A DNA stretch of 64,000 nt from Viscum album (taxonomy: Eukaryota; Streptophyta; Magnoliopsida; Santalales; Viscaceae), in the NCBI GenBank assembly GCA_963277665.1, contig OY728152.1:1190848357-1190912356 (forward strand). Reading direction: 5' to 3'. Every line of letters starts with the position of its first letter. The stretch's first letter is position 1. The notes beneath the pieces are model-generated. The model did no database searches. It was not told the DNA's origin and saw nothing but the letters and a program-made list of their open reading frames with translations. The position numbers and the translations under genes were made by a program. Positions 1 through 12,300 of the stretch are shown one piece after another.

Positions 1-130
1 ACTCTGCTACCGCCTTCTTCATACCTGGCCACCAATGATATAGTTGAAGGTCCTGGTACATCTTCACCACACATGGATGTACTCCTAGAGGGGAATTGTG
101 GAACTCCCTCAACACCTCCTCCTAAAGTGA
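1..130 (-). pseudogene. Ty3/gypsy integrase N-terminus (element A, cut by window edge)
   Basis: Read on the minus strand, this stretch encodes a fragment beginning LREFHNSPLGVHP and continuing KMYQDLQLYHWWPGMKK. That matches the start of the HHCC zinc-binding domain of Ty3/gypsy integrases: His, a short gap, then HP(G), followed by KMY..L...YWWPGM. In the family this domain precedes the DDE catalytic core, which joins retrotransposon cDNA into the chromosome. Here the Cys pair and the catalytic core would lie beyond the left edge. The HPG motif reads HPC. It follows RNase H in the usual gypsy order (RT, RNase H, integrase). The frame upstream is broken by stops, so this is a relic. Confidence 0.75.
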
Positions 131-337
131 AAATGCTACCATGGTACATCCTCTAAAGAGGATGACGTGCTCCCCACCTTCAGAAAATCCATCAGGTGCC
201 TGCCCTGTGGATATCTGAGCACGTCGCATCTCACGGTCTGTGTCTCCACGCTACTCCTCCCTGACTCGCTGAAGAAGTGGAGGAGTGAATGTAAGAGACT
301 GAAGATAGTCTTCTCCATATCTATCCAAAAATGATAT

Positions 338-800
338 CTATAAGGCAGCTAGATGCTCTATTTTCTCCCCAAGTAGATGAATTCCTGATATCCTACTGAG
401 AGCATCTGCAAAAATGTTCCCTTTCCCAAGAGTATAGACTATATCGAAGTCATAGTCCTGGAGGAACTCAAGCCAATGGTGCTGTCTCAGGTTCAGGTCC
501 TTCTGAGAGAATATATACCTGAGACTCTTGCGATCAGAGTATATGGTAAAACACTCACCCATCAGATAGTGCCACCACATATTCAAGGCGAAGACCACTG
601 CTGATAACTCCAGGTCATGGGTAGCGTAGTTCTACCCGTGCTGTCTTAGCTACCGAGAACCATATGCGATCACTACATTCTTCTACATTAGGAAACACCT
701 GAGATTGATCCCTGATGAATTGCAGAAGACTACATACCCTATTCCTTCCTTTGGAAGCCTCAATATGGGGGCATTAGTGAGCGTCTTCCTTGGATTCTGA
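338..800 (-). pseudogene. Ty3/gypsy RNase H domain (element A)
   Basis: The minus-strand translation carries the C-terminal half of a retrotransposon RNase H. From upstream it contains YATHDLELSAVVFALNMW, then IYSDRKSLRYIFSQKDLN, then HHWLEFLQDYDFDIVY and GKGNIFADALSR. In the family these correspond to YP.HdLELaAvv.aLk.W, the catalytic-Asp segment TDHKSL, and the closing GK.N.VADALSR. RNase H removes the RNA strand during reverse transcription. The Asp of the TDHKSL-like motif is retained, but His is replaced by Arg. The part between 600 and 800 contains several in-frame stops. A linker containing FTPPLLQRVREE follows on the way to integrase, and element B keeps a similar linker near 42671. 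Confidence 0.85.
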
Positions 801-1672
801 AAGCTCTACTGGTATCTTTTCGACCACACGAAGGGTTTCCCCTTCTTCGTCAAGGATGAAAGTGGTGCTGCAGCTCTAGAGAAATCTGGAATGAACCCCA
901 GATAGTATCCAGCCAAACCCAAGAAACTCCGTAACTCCATCACACTCCTAGGTGGATCCCAAGAAAGTACCGCCTCGATCTTCACTGGATCCACAACAAC
1001 TCCAGCCTTCAAGAGCTTACTATAAAGCTGGTGCTCTTAGAGTGAGTCCAGTACTACCTGCAAATGGTAGGCGTGCTCCTCCTCAGTAGTCGAGTAGATC
1101 AGAACATCGTCGATGAAGACTACAACAAAGTGATCGAGGTAAGGCTGGAAGATCCTGTTCATGAGACACATGAACACTGCTGTAGCGTTGGTTATGCCGA
1201 AGGGTATAACCAAGAACTCATAGTGGTCGTACCAACACCTGAAGGCTATCTTCTGTAGATCCTCATCTTGAACTCTAAGCTGGTGAGATCCTGATTTGAG
1301 GTCTATCTTCGAAAACCATCATGCTCCATTGATCAGATCAAAGAAGTCGTCAATCCTCGGGAGTGGGTACTTGTTCTTTACGGTCACCAGGTTCAGGAGA
1401 CGATAGTCAAATGAGATCCTCAAGCTCCTGTCCGCCTTCTTGGTGAATAGAATCTGGGATGCCTAGGGAGAAACACTGGGCCGGATGAATCCCTTCCCCT
1501 GCATGTCCTCCAACTGTACCCGCAGCTCAAGAAGCTCAGCCGGATCCATCTGATATGATGGAGTAGATATTGGTGCCGTCCCAGGGTATAGTTCAATGTA
1601 GAATTCCACCTCTCTGTGAGGAGGTTGTTCGGGAAGATCTTTAGGGAAAACATCCACGTACTGGTCCACCAC
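800..1672 (-). pseudogene. Ty3/gypsy reverse transcriptase (element A)
   Basis: This is a decayed reverse transcriptase, the enzyme that copies element RNA into cDNA. The minus-strand reading starts with VDQYVDVFPKDLPEQPPHREVEF, the typical lead-in to gypsy RT (EF.DVFP.dLPglPP.R.veF). It continues through a segment resembling [23 protein letters not shown], a KIDL.SG-like stretch, and the catalytic [13 protein letters not shown]. The two Asp codons of the FIDD motif lie in 1106-1117. The thumb region [17 protein letters not shown] and FLGLAGYY is at 806-1012. Several in-frame stops and frame changes interrupt it, so it cannot be translated as one protein. The catalytic Asp pair is intact. The RT order and chromovirus-like sequence suggest the Tekay/Del group, but that assignment needs a tree. 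Confidence 0.9.
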
Positions 1673-1858
1673 TACATGATAAGTCGGACTCTACACATCA
1701 ACTGCTCTGAGGGTAAGATAATCCAACTAGTGAGTGATCTGCTACACCCTCCTCTAAGTAAGTCTGTCCTACGCTGCAAAGGCTCCCTTCTCGCTGGTGA
1801 AGGTGAACTTGGTCCCATCCATACGGACACACCGCAATTTTCACCTAATATAGTCAAT

Positions 1859-2146
1859 CTAATCATGGACTGTAGATAACCATTCCATAAGCAAGATGAT
1901 GTCGTAAGGCCTCGACACTGCTATGAGAAGATCCCAGCCAAAGCTATCTTCTCCTAGAGTAAGCTCACACTGCCGGCACCAGTGCGTAATCATCGAGTCG
2001 ACTCCCGTTGGATTCTCTATCCATAAGGATCGAGCCAATGGATCCGTCGAAATATACGAGCTCTGAACGAGGTCAGTGGCAATGAAACAATGACTAGCAC
2101 TTGTGTCTTGAAGAACTGCAGCTAAGGTGGAATATACACAGATCAT
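1859..2146 (-). pseudogene. Ty3/gypsy aspartic protease (element A)
   Basis: The minus-strand reading carries the remains of the retroviral-type aspartic protease that cuts the Gag-Pol polyprotein. The active-site segment reads AVLQDTSASHCFI. The family form is VLFDSGASHSFI or DTGASH, so the catalytic Asp is kept but the Gly after it has become Ser (DTSA, 2096-2107). About 60 residues later the second conserved segment reads YDIILLMEWLSTVHD, matching fDvILGMDWLs.y.a, with the conserved Gly lost. It lies between the gag zinc knuckle and RT, as expected. The substituted Gly and the broken flanks mark it as inactive. Confidence 0.85.
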
Positions 2147-2299
2147 ACCTCAAACCATCTTCGGAGCGCTATGGTCATATGACTAAGTTGCCTAAAGCTG
2201 AGCTCTCCCCTGTCCACTCACTCCCTACAGTCGGGGTAGACCTCATGGTGATGGTGGCGGTAGCACCTCATAACGTCGACTGCCGCCAGCTGATCGACT

Positions 2300-3331
2300 A
2301 GCTCCTCTGTCACGTTTGCCTGCACCCTACGGACTGCCTTGATTGAACCTCTGACTCTACCTGCGAGGTCCCTCAAATAACCACTGATCATCAGCACAGA
2401 GAGTCAGATAGTCATGAGCCATGTGACCTTGTCCATCGCATGAGTAACACTGTTCGCTCCTGGCATGAATGGCTCTGTCTCTACTCTGGGTGCCCCGCAC
2501 AACTGATCCAGAATCGTTCGGTGATCCACCTATAGTTCTGGTCCTCTTGGACCTCTACGACTACTATCTACTTCCAGCTGCATAAGACTCCACAGTATGT
2601 CGACTAGTAGTGGGTATCACTATTGGAGTCTGCTCTACAAGGAAACTCTCCACAAGGAGGGCTCACTCCAACAATCCTGCTTACGTCAGAATTCTAAGGG
2701 GGATCATCAGAGCTCTGATCTCTCACATGAGCCCCTGATCGAAGGTCCAACCCCTGAAGAATGGGTCCCATACCATATCTATGGAGTAGAGAGAGAGGCC
2801 AGTGAACCTCGCTGAGTACTACGCTACGGTAATACTTCCCTACTGCAGATGAAGTAGCTCCAGTATCTGCACCACATAAAGGGTGGCTAGGACAAACTCT
2901 GCCCAGAACATGGTATCGATGTCTGCCCAGAGTAGCATTGCCTCATCGTGGATCTGGAGCATCAGGATCCACCATCTGCCTACTCTTGCCTGAAGGAGGA
3001 TGGAAGCAAGGATCACAATGTAGTCTACTGGTGTCCCTACTAGCCTGAAGACTCTCACCACAGCCTCCAGCCAATCCTCAGCTGCCTGGGGGTCCGTCTC
3101 TCCCTAAAACCTGGGTGGCCTCTGGCTCTGGAAGTCGTACAGCGTGCTCAAGAATCCTGCATCATCTGCTAATGGGGCTGGTGGCATCGGTGGCCCAATG
3201 AGTAGTGGTACCGTTGGTGCCTCCACTGGTTCCTCAACTAGAAAGGGGCCCTGCAATGAGGCCTCGTCGCTCGATGGGTTGTCAGTGCGTACAACTCTCG
3301 GGGCTCTAACTGGTCGTCCGTGGGGAGGCAT
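2300..3331 (-). pseudogene. Ty3/gypsy gag with eroded zinc knuckle (element A)
   Basis: Gag is the structural protein that packages element RNA. The reading starts at the ATG at 3331 with MPPHGRPVRAPRVVRTD, followed by an acidic, Pro-rich N-terminus. A stop follows RPPRF at about 3104. The capsid-like part continues across it as DWLEAVVRVFRLVGTP and VGRWWILMLQ (2840-3061), resembling the retrotrans_gag domain, where the A..WW motif is typical. A zinc knuckle at about 2409-2452 reads CYSCDGQGHMAHDY. This is the CX2CX4HX4C form with the last Cys changed to Tyr. Frame changes and stops are frequent. The start is preferred because it lies about 270 bp after the primer binding site. Confidence 0.8.
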
Positions 3332-3339
3332 CCTGAAAT

Positions 3340-3603
3340 AAAAGAGTGCAACATGATCAAATAATTATACATGGTGAGCTTACCTGGTTGAGATGACTTA
3401 AAGAAAAAAATTTTAATCACATACGAAATCAGTGTTTTTGTGCACTAAATCGGAAATCAGTAGTCAGGGTCCTGGTGTACGAATACATCGACCAACACAC
3501 CAACAATGGACTCCCTGAACTGAAAAACACACTCGGTACCCTTAAAACTATTGCTTCACAGAAAAGAAATATCATATTCCTATGTTCTGTGGTAGAACTG
3601 AAA
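3340..3603 (-). other. Untranslated leader of element A
   Basis: This lies between the primer binding site and the gag start. No ORF or recognised motif is visible. It is the expected leader where a packaging signal would lie. Confidence 0.6.
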
Positions 3604-3615
3604 CCTCTGATACCA
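3604..3615 (-). promoter_or_regulatory. Primer binding site, tRNA-iMet type (element A)
   Basis: The minus strand reads TGGTATCAGAGG, which matches 11 of 12 positions of the plant initiator-Met tRNA complement TGGTATCAGAGC. It sits 3 bp inside the LTR edge at 3619. In the family, minus-strand DNA synthesis is primed here. Its position fixes the element's orientation, with the 5' LTR to the right and gag-pol running left. Confidence 0.88.
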
Positions 3616-4122
3616 ATTTGTCATGACCCGTCCTCAGGGCCCGTGCTGTGACTACCCTAAGCCCACCTTCCATAGGCTAGGGGATGAAAACTAGCACTAA
3701 AGGAACAAATCCCTAAACTGGGAAGGAATTTCCTTTTTAAAAGTAAACACACACAATCATAGTTCACAACTGGAAGTAAAAAACTAAGTAGAAAATGTAT
3801 ACAAAAGATGCGCTGGAAAGTAAAAGGGTCCGGAAATACAAGCCCAACAGTAAAGTACAAGGAAAAGAAAAAACAAGTACAAATAAAAAACAAAGAGATG
3901 GAAGGTGTCTAGCAGCTCCAAGATCATCCACCATAGATCCTACCTAAAGGGTATGTACAGATAGCCTCCTCAGCGCTCCACGTCTATCCATCTCCTCCAG
4001 ATACCATCTCGTCATGTGTTCCACCTCCGGGTACCATCTAATCCTCGTACACTCCACCTCGGTCAACGCTGTCTGTCGTCTGCATCCAACACAACAAGGT
4101 GCGGGCATAGCCCGTGTAGGGG

Positions 4123-4140
4123 TGAGTATAACAATACTCA
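4123..4140 (-). promoter_or_regulatory. Conserved LTR hairpin (family A)
   Basis: TGAGTAT, a 4-base loop (AACA on the plus strand), then ATACTCA form a perfect 7-bp stem. On the transcript strand it is followed by CACCCCTACACGGGC and then by CAGACGAC. The same stem occurs in element B LTRs at 40492 and 47491, and in a slightly eroded form at 12521. Its role is unknown; the position near the LTR 3' end could fit an RNA-processing or end-formation signal. Confidence 0.65.
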
Positions 4141-5419
4141 GTAGTGACCCCGAGACCCTCAAGGTCTCACAAAATCCAATAAGGAAAAAACACAAAGTAT
4201 GAATCAACAGATAACCATTACTTAGGTATATGCCCAAACATATACCTAAGTTATTTAGTAACCCATATCAATCATGAGGAAAACACAAAGGTCATTGAAT
4301 CGGATCAGACTAAGATTTTCATTATCAAAACCACGGATGATGAAGAACCCTTCCTCTATAGGGAATAGTGGGCCTCTCACGACACCAAGGTGCTTCTCAC
4401 TAACCTTGGACTGCTGAGGTACTCCTCCTGCCAAGTACCGTGGGTCTACTGCCAACTACCAGGCGCTCCTCCGTTGTGGGTCTGCCGCCGACTACCAAGA
4501 GCTCCCCCTAATAGCATGCAAAGGTAATCCTCCTGTCAAGTACTGCGGGTCTGCCACCAACTACCAGGTGCTCCTCCTCCACGAGTCTACCGCCAACTAC
4601 TAGGCGCTCCCCACTAGGCTAGTCTAATCGGTCAAGCAGTCATCAGGTCTGTCAGCTACTAGGTCCCCTCACTCTGTCTTCTTGTCATTGGAAGGATTTG
4701 CTCCACGAACTACTAGGAAAATATCCAACTATCGCGAAGTCCCACGAAGAAGTATCTCAATGGTCCACCACGTCATAGGGGTCTCAACGCAACATATGAC
4801 TCATCAATCGGACTCCCAGTCTGTGAGTTATTAGCCTTATAGTCCCGTTGGCCCAGTTGGATTCGTGTACGAACCAACCCGACTTTATCTCAAATATACC
4901 CTGAACTCTAGTGGGGTATTTTCAAAGGGACTATCTCTCATCAAGATTACTAACGCCGCTGACAGTTCGTCAAACGGACGTTCCATGCCAAAGATATGGC
5001 CAAAGTAAGCAAAGGGGCGGCAGTGGGCCCGGGTCCGGTCTGACCCAGTCGGACCGACTCGACCCAACCCAGTATGAGCCGACCCGCTCTGGGTCAACTC
5101 GGACAGACCCGATGGGTCTAACCCATCCAGTTGGGCAGGTTAGACCGCTATGTTAGGCCCGGTCCGCTGGGCCTGGACCATTGGACTATAAGGGCATTTC
5201 GACCCGGATGCCGCCACGCAGGTGGCTCGGGGGGTCGGTTCGTCCAGCGGGGCGAGGGGTGCGGCTTGGGAGGTCGGCCGCCGGGAGGCCAACGGAAGGC
5301 CGTGTGGGGCGCGAACAGGCCGACTGGACACCGAGCAGGCCGCGGGTGTACTGGGCAGGGCACCGGGGTGCCAGGTAGACTGCGGTAGGGGGCAGTGGGG
5401 GTGCCGCGGCACCGGGTAG

Positions 5420-5690
5420 GTCACCAGCAGGGGCCGGGAAGGCCGCCGGTAGGATTTGGTTTTTCTTGGCAGGCCATCGGCAGGGGCCGGGCAGGCCGCT
5501 GGGGGCACTGGGCAGGCCACCAATAGGGGCCGGGCAGGCCGCCAAGGGCGCAGGTAGCGCGCCAGGGCACCGCAGGGTGCCAATGGAGCCAGGCAGTGCG
5601 TTGGGCACGCAGGTAGGGTGCGCGAGTAGCGCGCCGGAGTGCCGCAGGGGTGGCGTAGTTCGCAGAGGCCGCGGGTAGTGCGGACTTTGT
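5420..5690. repeat. GC-rich degenerate minisatellite inside LTR A
   Basis: The motif GGGGCCGGG(C/A)AGGCCGCC recurs from 5430, 5483 and 5526, with related CGCAGG, GCGCGCC and GCCGCAGGG blocks after it. The solo LTR of the same family has different GC-rich sequence at the same place, so this core seems to change quickly. Confidence 0.6.
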
Positions 5691-6750
5691 TCGCCATCTT
5701 CGTTGTCGTTGCCGCGTGTACCGCCTCTCTCGTCATCAACCATGAACAAGAAATGGGGAGGCTTGGACCGTGTTCATGCGGCCAGAGCCCTCCTCATTAT
5801 GGTGATAGAAATTGGTGATTCCCGTACCATGACTATGAATGACGAAGAATGAGTACAAAAACAATTCAAACACCCAACCTCTTTTGTCGTTCTTATAAGA
5901 AGTCGCGAGATGAGGCGGGCGTCGATTCATCATTCTCCGTGTTCTTCACGCACTCCCAATTCTCAATCTTGTGCTTCGGGAAGTGTTCAGTGGTGATGAA
6001 GTTGAAGATGTCATTCTTCGTGTTCTTCACTGGAGAGTTCTTCAAAAGCTCCTCCTCTCTTGAATTCTCCCAAAAAATGTTTATGCCATCCCCCATAACA
6101 ATTACATAACACATCTTATTATAGTGTTGGCATAATGAATTCAAAATGTTGAGATTAATTCAAAGCGACAACCCATTTAATTAATGAGGGTGTATGATCA
6201 AAAATTAATGGGGGAATGTAAAGAGGCTCCCCCACTTAATTGGGGGTTCCAAGGGGTTAAAGGGGGTTAGGGGAGTTAAAGAGATCGGGTGGGCCCAACC
6301 TATTAACATCCTCCCAAGGGAGGTTACACTCGGGTGGGCCAAACCCCCATAGCCTCCCATGGGAGGTTCGGGTGTGGTGGCCCCCACCTCCAACTTCCCC
6401 TTGGAGGTTTCAACCACCAAATTAAGAATAAAGTTAATACTTTATTTTTATAAAATTTAATAAAAAACCCCAATATTTAACTTCCATTCATGTTAGAATG
6501 CAACTATGGTGAAGGACTCACTAAGCAATTATCGACGCTGCGAGTTCAATGGTGCTCTCAGATTTCAGTTCCGAGCACCGGTTCAAAAGTTATAAAATCC
6601 CTCTCTTACGTTTACTGAATGTACCCGAACCAAACTTCAGAAATTGATTCTGGACACACCGGGCCTCGGAATCAAGCACTTTCAGAAACAACGGAGTCAT
6701 AAAATTCCCATGTATTTAAAAAAACTCCACGGGAAATCCGGGTCTTTACA

Positions 6751-9310
6751 AAGTTTCTATGACTTGTGTGTTTGAGGTTTTTTACCATTATAAGGTGTTA
6801 TAGAAATATATGGTTGTGGTAAGTATAAGTGAAAGGATAAATAATGAGTTCCATGCAGTAAGAGTATGCAAAATCTTCGAGTGTGATTTGAGGTATAGTA
6901 TGAGTCATCAGTGCCCCAATTAAAGATATCACAAGGATTCATGGGAAACTTATTCCTTATAATATCACTTTTAGAGACCTATTAATAATAGTTGATCCTT
7001 TTTTATTGACCCCTATGTTTGTGGCTCCTATAAATAGGATTAGTGATCACACGCTTCGACCCACAGTGTGACCTAGATCTATTAGGAGAGAAAGAGATAC
7101 TCAAACATAATATTTCTGTATCAGTAGTGGAACCCAAATATCCTCTCCTTAGTTGGGCTGACCATTTACCATACATGATCAAATCATTTATACCAGTATG
7201 TGTAGTTGTTCATCCAATTTTTGGGATGAATTTTTTTTCCTTTAATAAGGAATGATCAAAAGGAAGGTTATGATAAGAACATTCATAGGAGTTTTTAAAA
7301 TCTTTTTTAACAATTTGTCTAGTATAACACTTTGAGTAGTAGATTCCATGAGCTTTTAGTTTCCTATGATGGTGGAGGATTATTATGGTGTATATGTTGA
7401 GGATGTTTTGGTTTGACCTCCCCATCAAGTGTTTGTTTTCTTTATGAATACGCACTTGGGATGACCCAATAGTTTTAATAGCATATCAGATGACCTATTA
7501 TAACTATGAGAGATGCAGTACAATTAGAGGATTCTATAGAGCAAAGGATTCATATGACCCAGTGTGTTTTCTAGGTAGACCTATTTTTTTCACCTATATA
7601 GTGGATGAGAGATTGATGGAATATGGGGTTTAGTGTTACTTGAAAAAGGTGATGTGAGAATGAGTATCCAATCCTGAGAATCATTGAATTTAATGAACAA
7701 TGGTATAGGGAAAAATGTTTCTCTATGTTTGACATCAGGATGAGTTATTACAACTCTAGGTTTAAGAGGTGGATGTACCAAGTGCATATTCATAGAGTCC
7801 TTGTGGCTTATTTAAGTTTTTGGTGATACCATTTTTTATATTGAACACCACAACATAATTTATAAGACTTATGAATCAGATACTGTACCTTTGTTAGGTC
7901 GGTTAATGGTAGTATTTTGTGATGGTACCCTCATGTCCTCAACGCCAGAGACAAAGCATATGAGACATAGGAGGTTGGTGATAGTTATGGTTGTGAAAGT
8001 GGTAAAGTTTATCTAGAGGTGGATGAGTACTTCCCAATAAATGCTATGAGTTCTTTATGGAAAAAAAACTTAATCCTTTAGATGTTCTTCAATGGTGAGA
8101 GTTTCATAGTTTCTCTAATAATGGAGGTCTTTGGCGGAGGGTTCAAGGTGAATCCTTCTAGAGTAATTATGGTAGGTTATTTGTCATGGAAAATGAATAT
8201 GGGGGTTCAACATATTCATTTATTTTCATCCATGTATTTCTAGCACAATGACAATTTGTTCTCAGCTCAAGCCTTTGGGTAACAATGTCATGTCCCTTAG
8301 CTCATATTTCAGTTTTTAGTGGTTCTAGGAAGAAGGATCATGTGGTAGAGGATTTTATGGCCTCCTCAGCTTCAATCAGTGGAGAAACTTCTTTTTTTTT
8401 TATCATCACGAAGAAGATATAGGTCTTTGATTTCTGTTTCAATTTTGATATGTGATCTGGTTAGATTGTTGGCATGTGAATTATATTTTGAGAAAACCAG
8501 ATTTGGAATATTGATCCTGACCCTTCTCGATCTGGTTGAAGGTTTTAGATGTAGCATTTTTCTTCTTATGATATGATGTTCACAACCATATAGGTTGGTT
8601 GATTTGGTTTTCCAGGTTTTTTTTGGGTTCAATTTTAGGTTTGTGTTGCATTTTCTATATTTGGATGACTCAATGCTAAAACCAGTATGAAGCATGGAAG
8701 AGTTATATGACTAGAAAAATACAATTGAGAAGCATGTGATGTTTTTTGGGGTTTGACCCTAGTGGGTCGTAGTATATCTAGAGATTTATTCTGCCTCTTT
8801 TTTATATTAGTTGTCAAATCTGGGGATAAGATTACTTATTTTCTTTCAGAGGCAGACCAACGTGGGGGTATTCTTGGTCCTTTGGGATGTGAGTTCAATA
8901 TGAAGTTTAGGGATATCAGCAATAATAGGTTTGATGGATTTTGGTGACTTTTTAGATCTGAAATTTGAATATACTCAATGGCGGTTTTTGAATTCTGAAA
9001 AAGGATGGATTTGAGAATGTTTTTTGATTTTGGTGTTTTATTTTTAATTATGATGGTTGGTGTATCAAGAAATCTATAATGATCAGAAGTAGTTGAGGAT
9101 ATAGAGCAATAAGAATTCAGTTGGCATGAATGTTTAAAATTTTATGAATGAGAGTGTATGCCTTTTCCATCAGTACCAGTCTCATGCAACTCTATGTGAG
9201 ATAAATTATCGAGCGGTCATGTGAGGTGGAGTCTTGAAATAATGATTTAGTCATTGGGGAGGGTCATTTACTAGTATTATTGATCTAGGTTAAATCTTGA
9301 ATGATTTTAT
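6751..9310 (+). mobile_element. Decayed internal region of a plus-strand gypsy element
   Basis: No intact ORF is present; the stretch is AT-rich with scattered short readings (for example 7043-7255) that I cannot assign to a domain. It is taken as internal DNA because it runs directly into the LTR at 9311. Just before that LTR it has AAATCTTGAA, which also lies just before the 3' LTR of element B (near 43175). That would place lost pol sequence here. Its left part was probably interrupted by insertion of element A at 6750. This is an inference from position and one short match. Confidence 0.4.
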
Positions 9311-12300
9311 TTTGGGTTTCCACATTTTTCCTTAAAAATGATTTTCAAATAAACATTTAATTTTCAATCACATTAGTTTTTGTTTCAGGGTATTATCCCC
9401 ATAACAAAACTATGGAGTTATCTGCGTGTGTCATCATACGATATCAACCTGATAATGTGGGATGTTAGAGTGAAGTTTAATTTTCAAGGATCCGATAGTG
9501 CGGGGTATTTCTAAGATAAATACCTTTCATGGGAAAGTGTTTTCCTTGAGTTTGTGTTTCTTTATAGCATAGGAAACCATTAGGGAGCTCGATAGGTTTG
9601 GAGAGCCGATTGAGAGATTATAATCCCCACATTTTTGTTTAGTTTTTTGTTTTTTAAAGAATGAAATCCATGAATAGGGGAATAATGTTGTGTTTTTTCT
9701 ATTTAAAATAAATTGAAATACTCATATGAATATTTTTAGAGCCAGGAACTAAGATGACAGATGATTCGAAGGCCCAATGTGCCCAGATTTAATTTTATAA
9801 AAATATTAAATATATAAAATATCATGTACATTTATTTTTCAGAAATAATTTAATATAACCCAAATAGATTCTCAGATTAAAAATATGAGGCCATATTTGA
9901 ATCTTTAGTAAGCGACTTTCCCTAGGCATGACCTAAAGTTGGTTTGCACAGGACATTTAGATAAGGAGGTCGTTATAGGGTGATTTGGGTAAATTAATTA
10001 GTTTATTTAAATTTTTTAATTACCCTAACCCAAGTGATCCACAAAAGTAGAAAGATTTGGGAAATCTGAGACCAATTTTGATTATGGAACATGGGTTTTA
10101 CCATAGGTGTGACATAAACATGGTTAGTATATGGTGTTCATCTTGAGAATAATTGTGAGTGAAATAATTAAATAAATTGGATTATCAAAATAATTATTTT
10201 ATTATTTTCATTAACCTAAATATTTTATTTAAATATATGGTTATGGGAAAATAATTTGGATGAATAAATAACCCTATGATTTATAGGAACCATTGGAGTA
10301 GGTATTTTCGAAGAGAAATGACAAGATTGTGGATCAAAGATCGGTGTGAAACAAATTTGTGGATATCTCTAATTATAACAAAACAAAGGTGTTCTTCACC
10401 AATTATTGATCTATACTCATGGTATATATTTTTTGGTGTATATTTAACATTTTTTGATTTACCCATGAAAAATGCGAATTAATCATCAGACAAATTAATT
10501 CACAAATAAATTTTTTAAATAGGGTAATTGGTTTATCTTCCCACAGTATAATAATAATTATCGTTATGGTTGATTTATTTTTATTAATTATAATATATAA
10601 AAATAATGAATTATAGAAAACCCATACAATGGTCAAGGTTTGTCCTCAATATTCATATCATACTTTTCTCTCTTCGTTCTTTACCGTTCATCACTTGTAT
10701 TTATTATGTATCATGGTCCAATGAATATAAGATAATACATTATTACACAACTAATTTTTAGCCCAATCATTTGATTCTATAGATCTGGGTTTTAGATACA
10801 CAATTGGGTCAGTGAAAGACATGAACGACTTCAGATTTTGTTTCTCATGGGTGGTTGGCTTCTGGTGATGAGATGACTCAATGGGGGTTTCCTATGTGAG
10901 TCAATTGTCCATAAATCCTATGAGATAAAGAATAATACCATAATGACGATGACGATAGTCCATGGTGTTGGTGGTGTCTACGGTACACGATGGCAGCATC
11001 ACCACAGTCCCTTCCTTTTTTGATAATGACTATGCACGAAGCTCCCATAGTGAATTTTTGGGAAATATAAGTGGGGGAGGAGAGAGTGTAAAAAACTAAC
11101 ATAAATTTATTTTAATTATCTTAATAATAATAATATTTTTGTTATCAAAATTTCATTTTAGTAATAACTTCTCAACACAAAGTCAGAATGTTGTGCTGCC
11201 TATGGAATCACAACCCTGATATTGAGGTAGTCTATTCAAGTCCATTTGGGTAAATTTATTAGACTCATGGCTTGGGTCCATAAAAAATCCAAGGATAATA
11301 ATAATAAAATTATTCTTATTATTGTTGTGGAATCATGTACTTGATATATCTTATTTATATGGTGTCAGATTGATGAACTGTCTATGGAATCGTGACCTAG
11401 ATATTTATTTGGAAAATTTGAGACCCATATTGTTTACTTAATTTAGGTTTTTTTTCAATCACATAAATCATTGTTCATGCATAATGTGATGAAATGCATT
11501 TTTTTTCACCAGGTGTCTCTTTTTGGCAGGTGAATAGCCTATCCTGAGTGTTTTTCCACATGGATTGCAACTTAGTGAATGTTTTAGTCAATCATGTAAA
11601 TATTTAGTAAAATATAAATGGATTTATGTTTTAGTCAATCTGACTATTGAAAATCCCTGTGCATTCATTAGGCGTTTTCTAGTCTCAGATGAGGGAACTC
11701 GAGTAGTCCACCATCAGATGTTTTTTTGTGGAAAACGTTTTTATGAACTTCATTTTGGCATTAGAGATATGACATGAGGGTATGTAAGTGAGATGATTCT
11801 TTCAAAATCACATAGCTAGTATCAGTTGATTGTGTTCCCATAGTCGAATCAAGTGAGGTTTTTGTGCAACATACCATCCTTATCATAATATGATGACCCT
11901 TCTACATCTTCCAGTGATTAGTAGATTATGGGTGAGTTCCATTCATCTTGAGTTAGTTATCTCAATCCACTTTGACTATACCCCTCTCTGGATTAGATCA
12001 AACATCCCTCCGAGTGGCTCAGAGTGATCCTTTATCTTTAATTTTTCTTAGGAAAGGTTTTTTTGGAATTCTCATGACCAATATTTACAAGGGTGTCGAT
12101 CCCCTATGTCAGATTTAAATTCATGTTGGGTTTGGTGCCCCCTAATGAGCCCTAGGCATTGACATCAAATTTGTGTATCAAGATCAGATATTTTCGATGT
12201 GGTATGAATCTGATGGAGTGTGTATCATAGAGTAATACACTCAGATTCATGTGTGATACATCTTGTAAATACATAACAAGAATTACCTCTTATATGTGTT

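Larger units (their letters stand above)
3619..6750 (-). mobile_element. 5' LTR of Ty3/gypsy element A
   Basis: On the plus strand the LTR begins TGTCATGACCCG and ends GGGTCTTTACA, giving TG...CA ends over 3132 bp. It matches the solo LTR at 26290-29383 at both ends and through most of its length, except for a GC-rich centre. On the transcript strand the order is: start at 6750, an AT-rich section, a GC-rich island (about 5750-5030), a hairpin at 4123-4140, and the 3' end next to the primer site. The GC-rich long ORFs on both strands (for example 5140-5739) have no domain and are treated as composition effects. The other LTR lies off the window, so the target duplication cannot be tested. Confidence 0.9.

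Noticed and set aside
5140..5749. Two overlapping minus-strand open frames (199 and 187 codons) in LTR A
   Set aside because: They lie in GC-rich repeats inside an LTR, are Pro/Ala/Arg-rich in both frames, have no domain, and are not found in the solo LTR copy.
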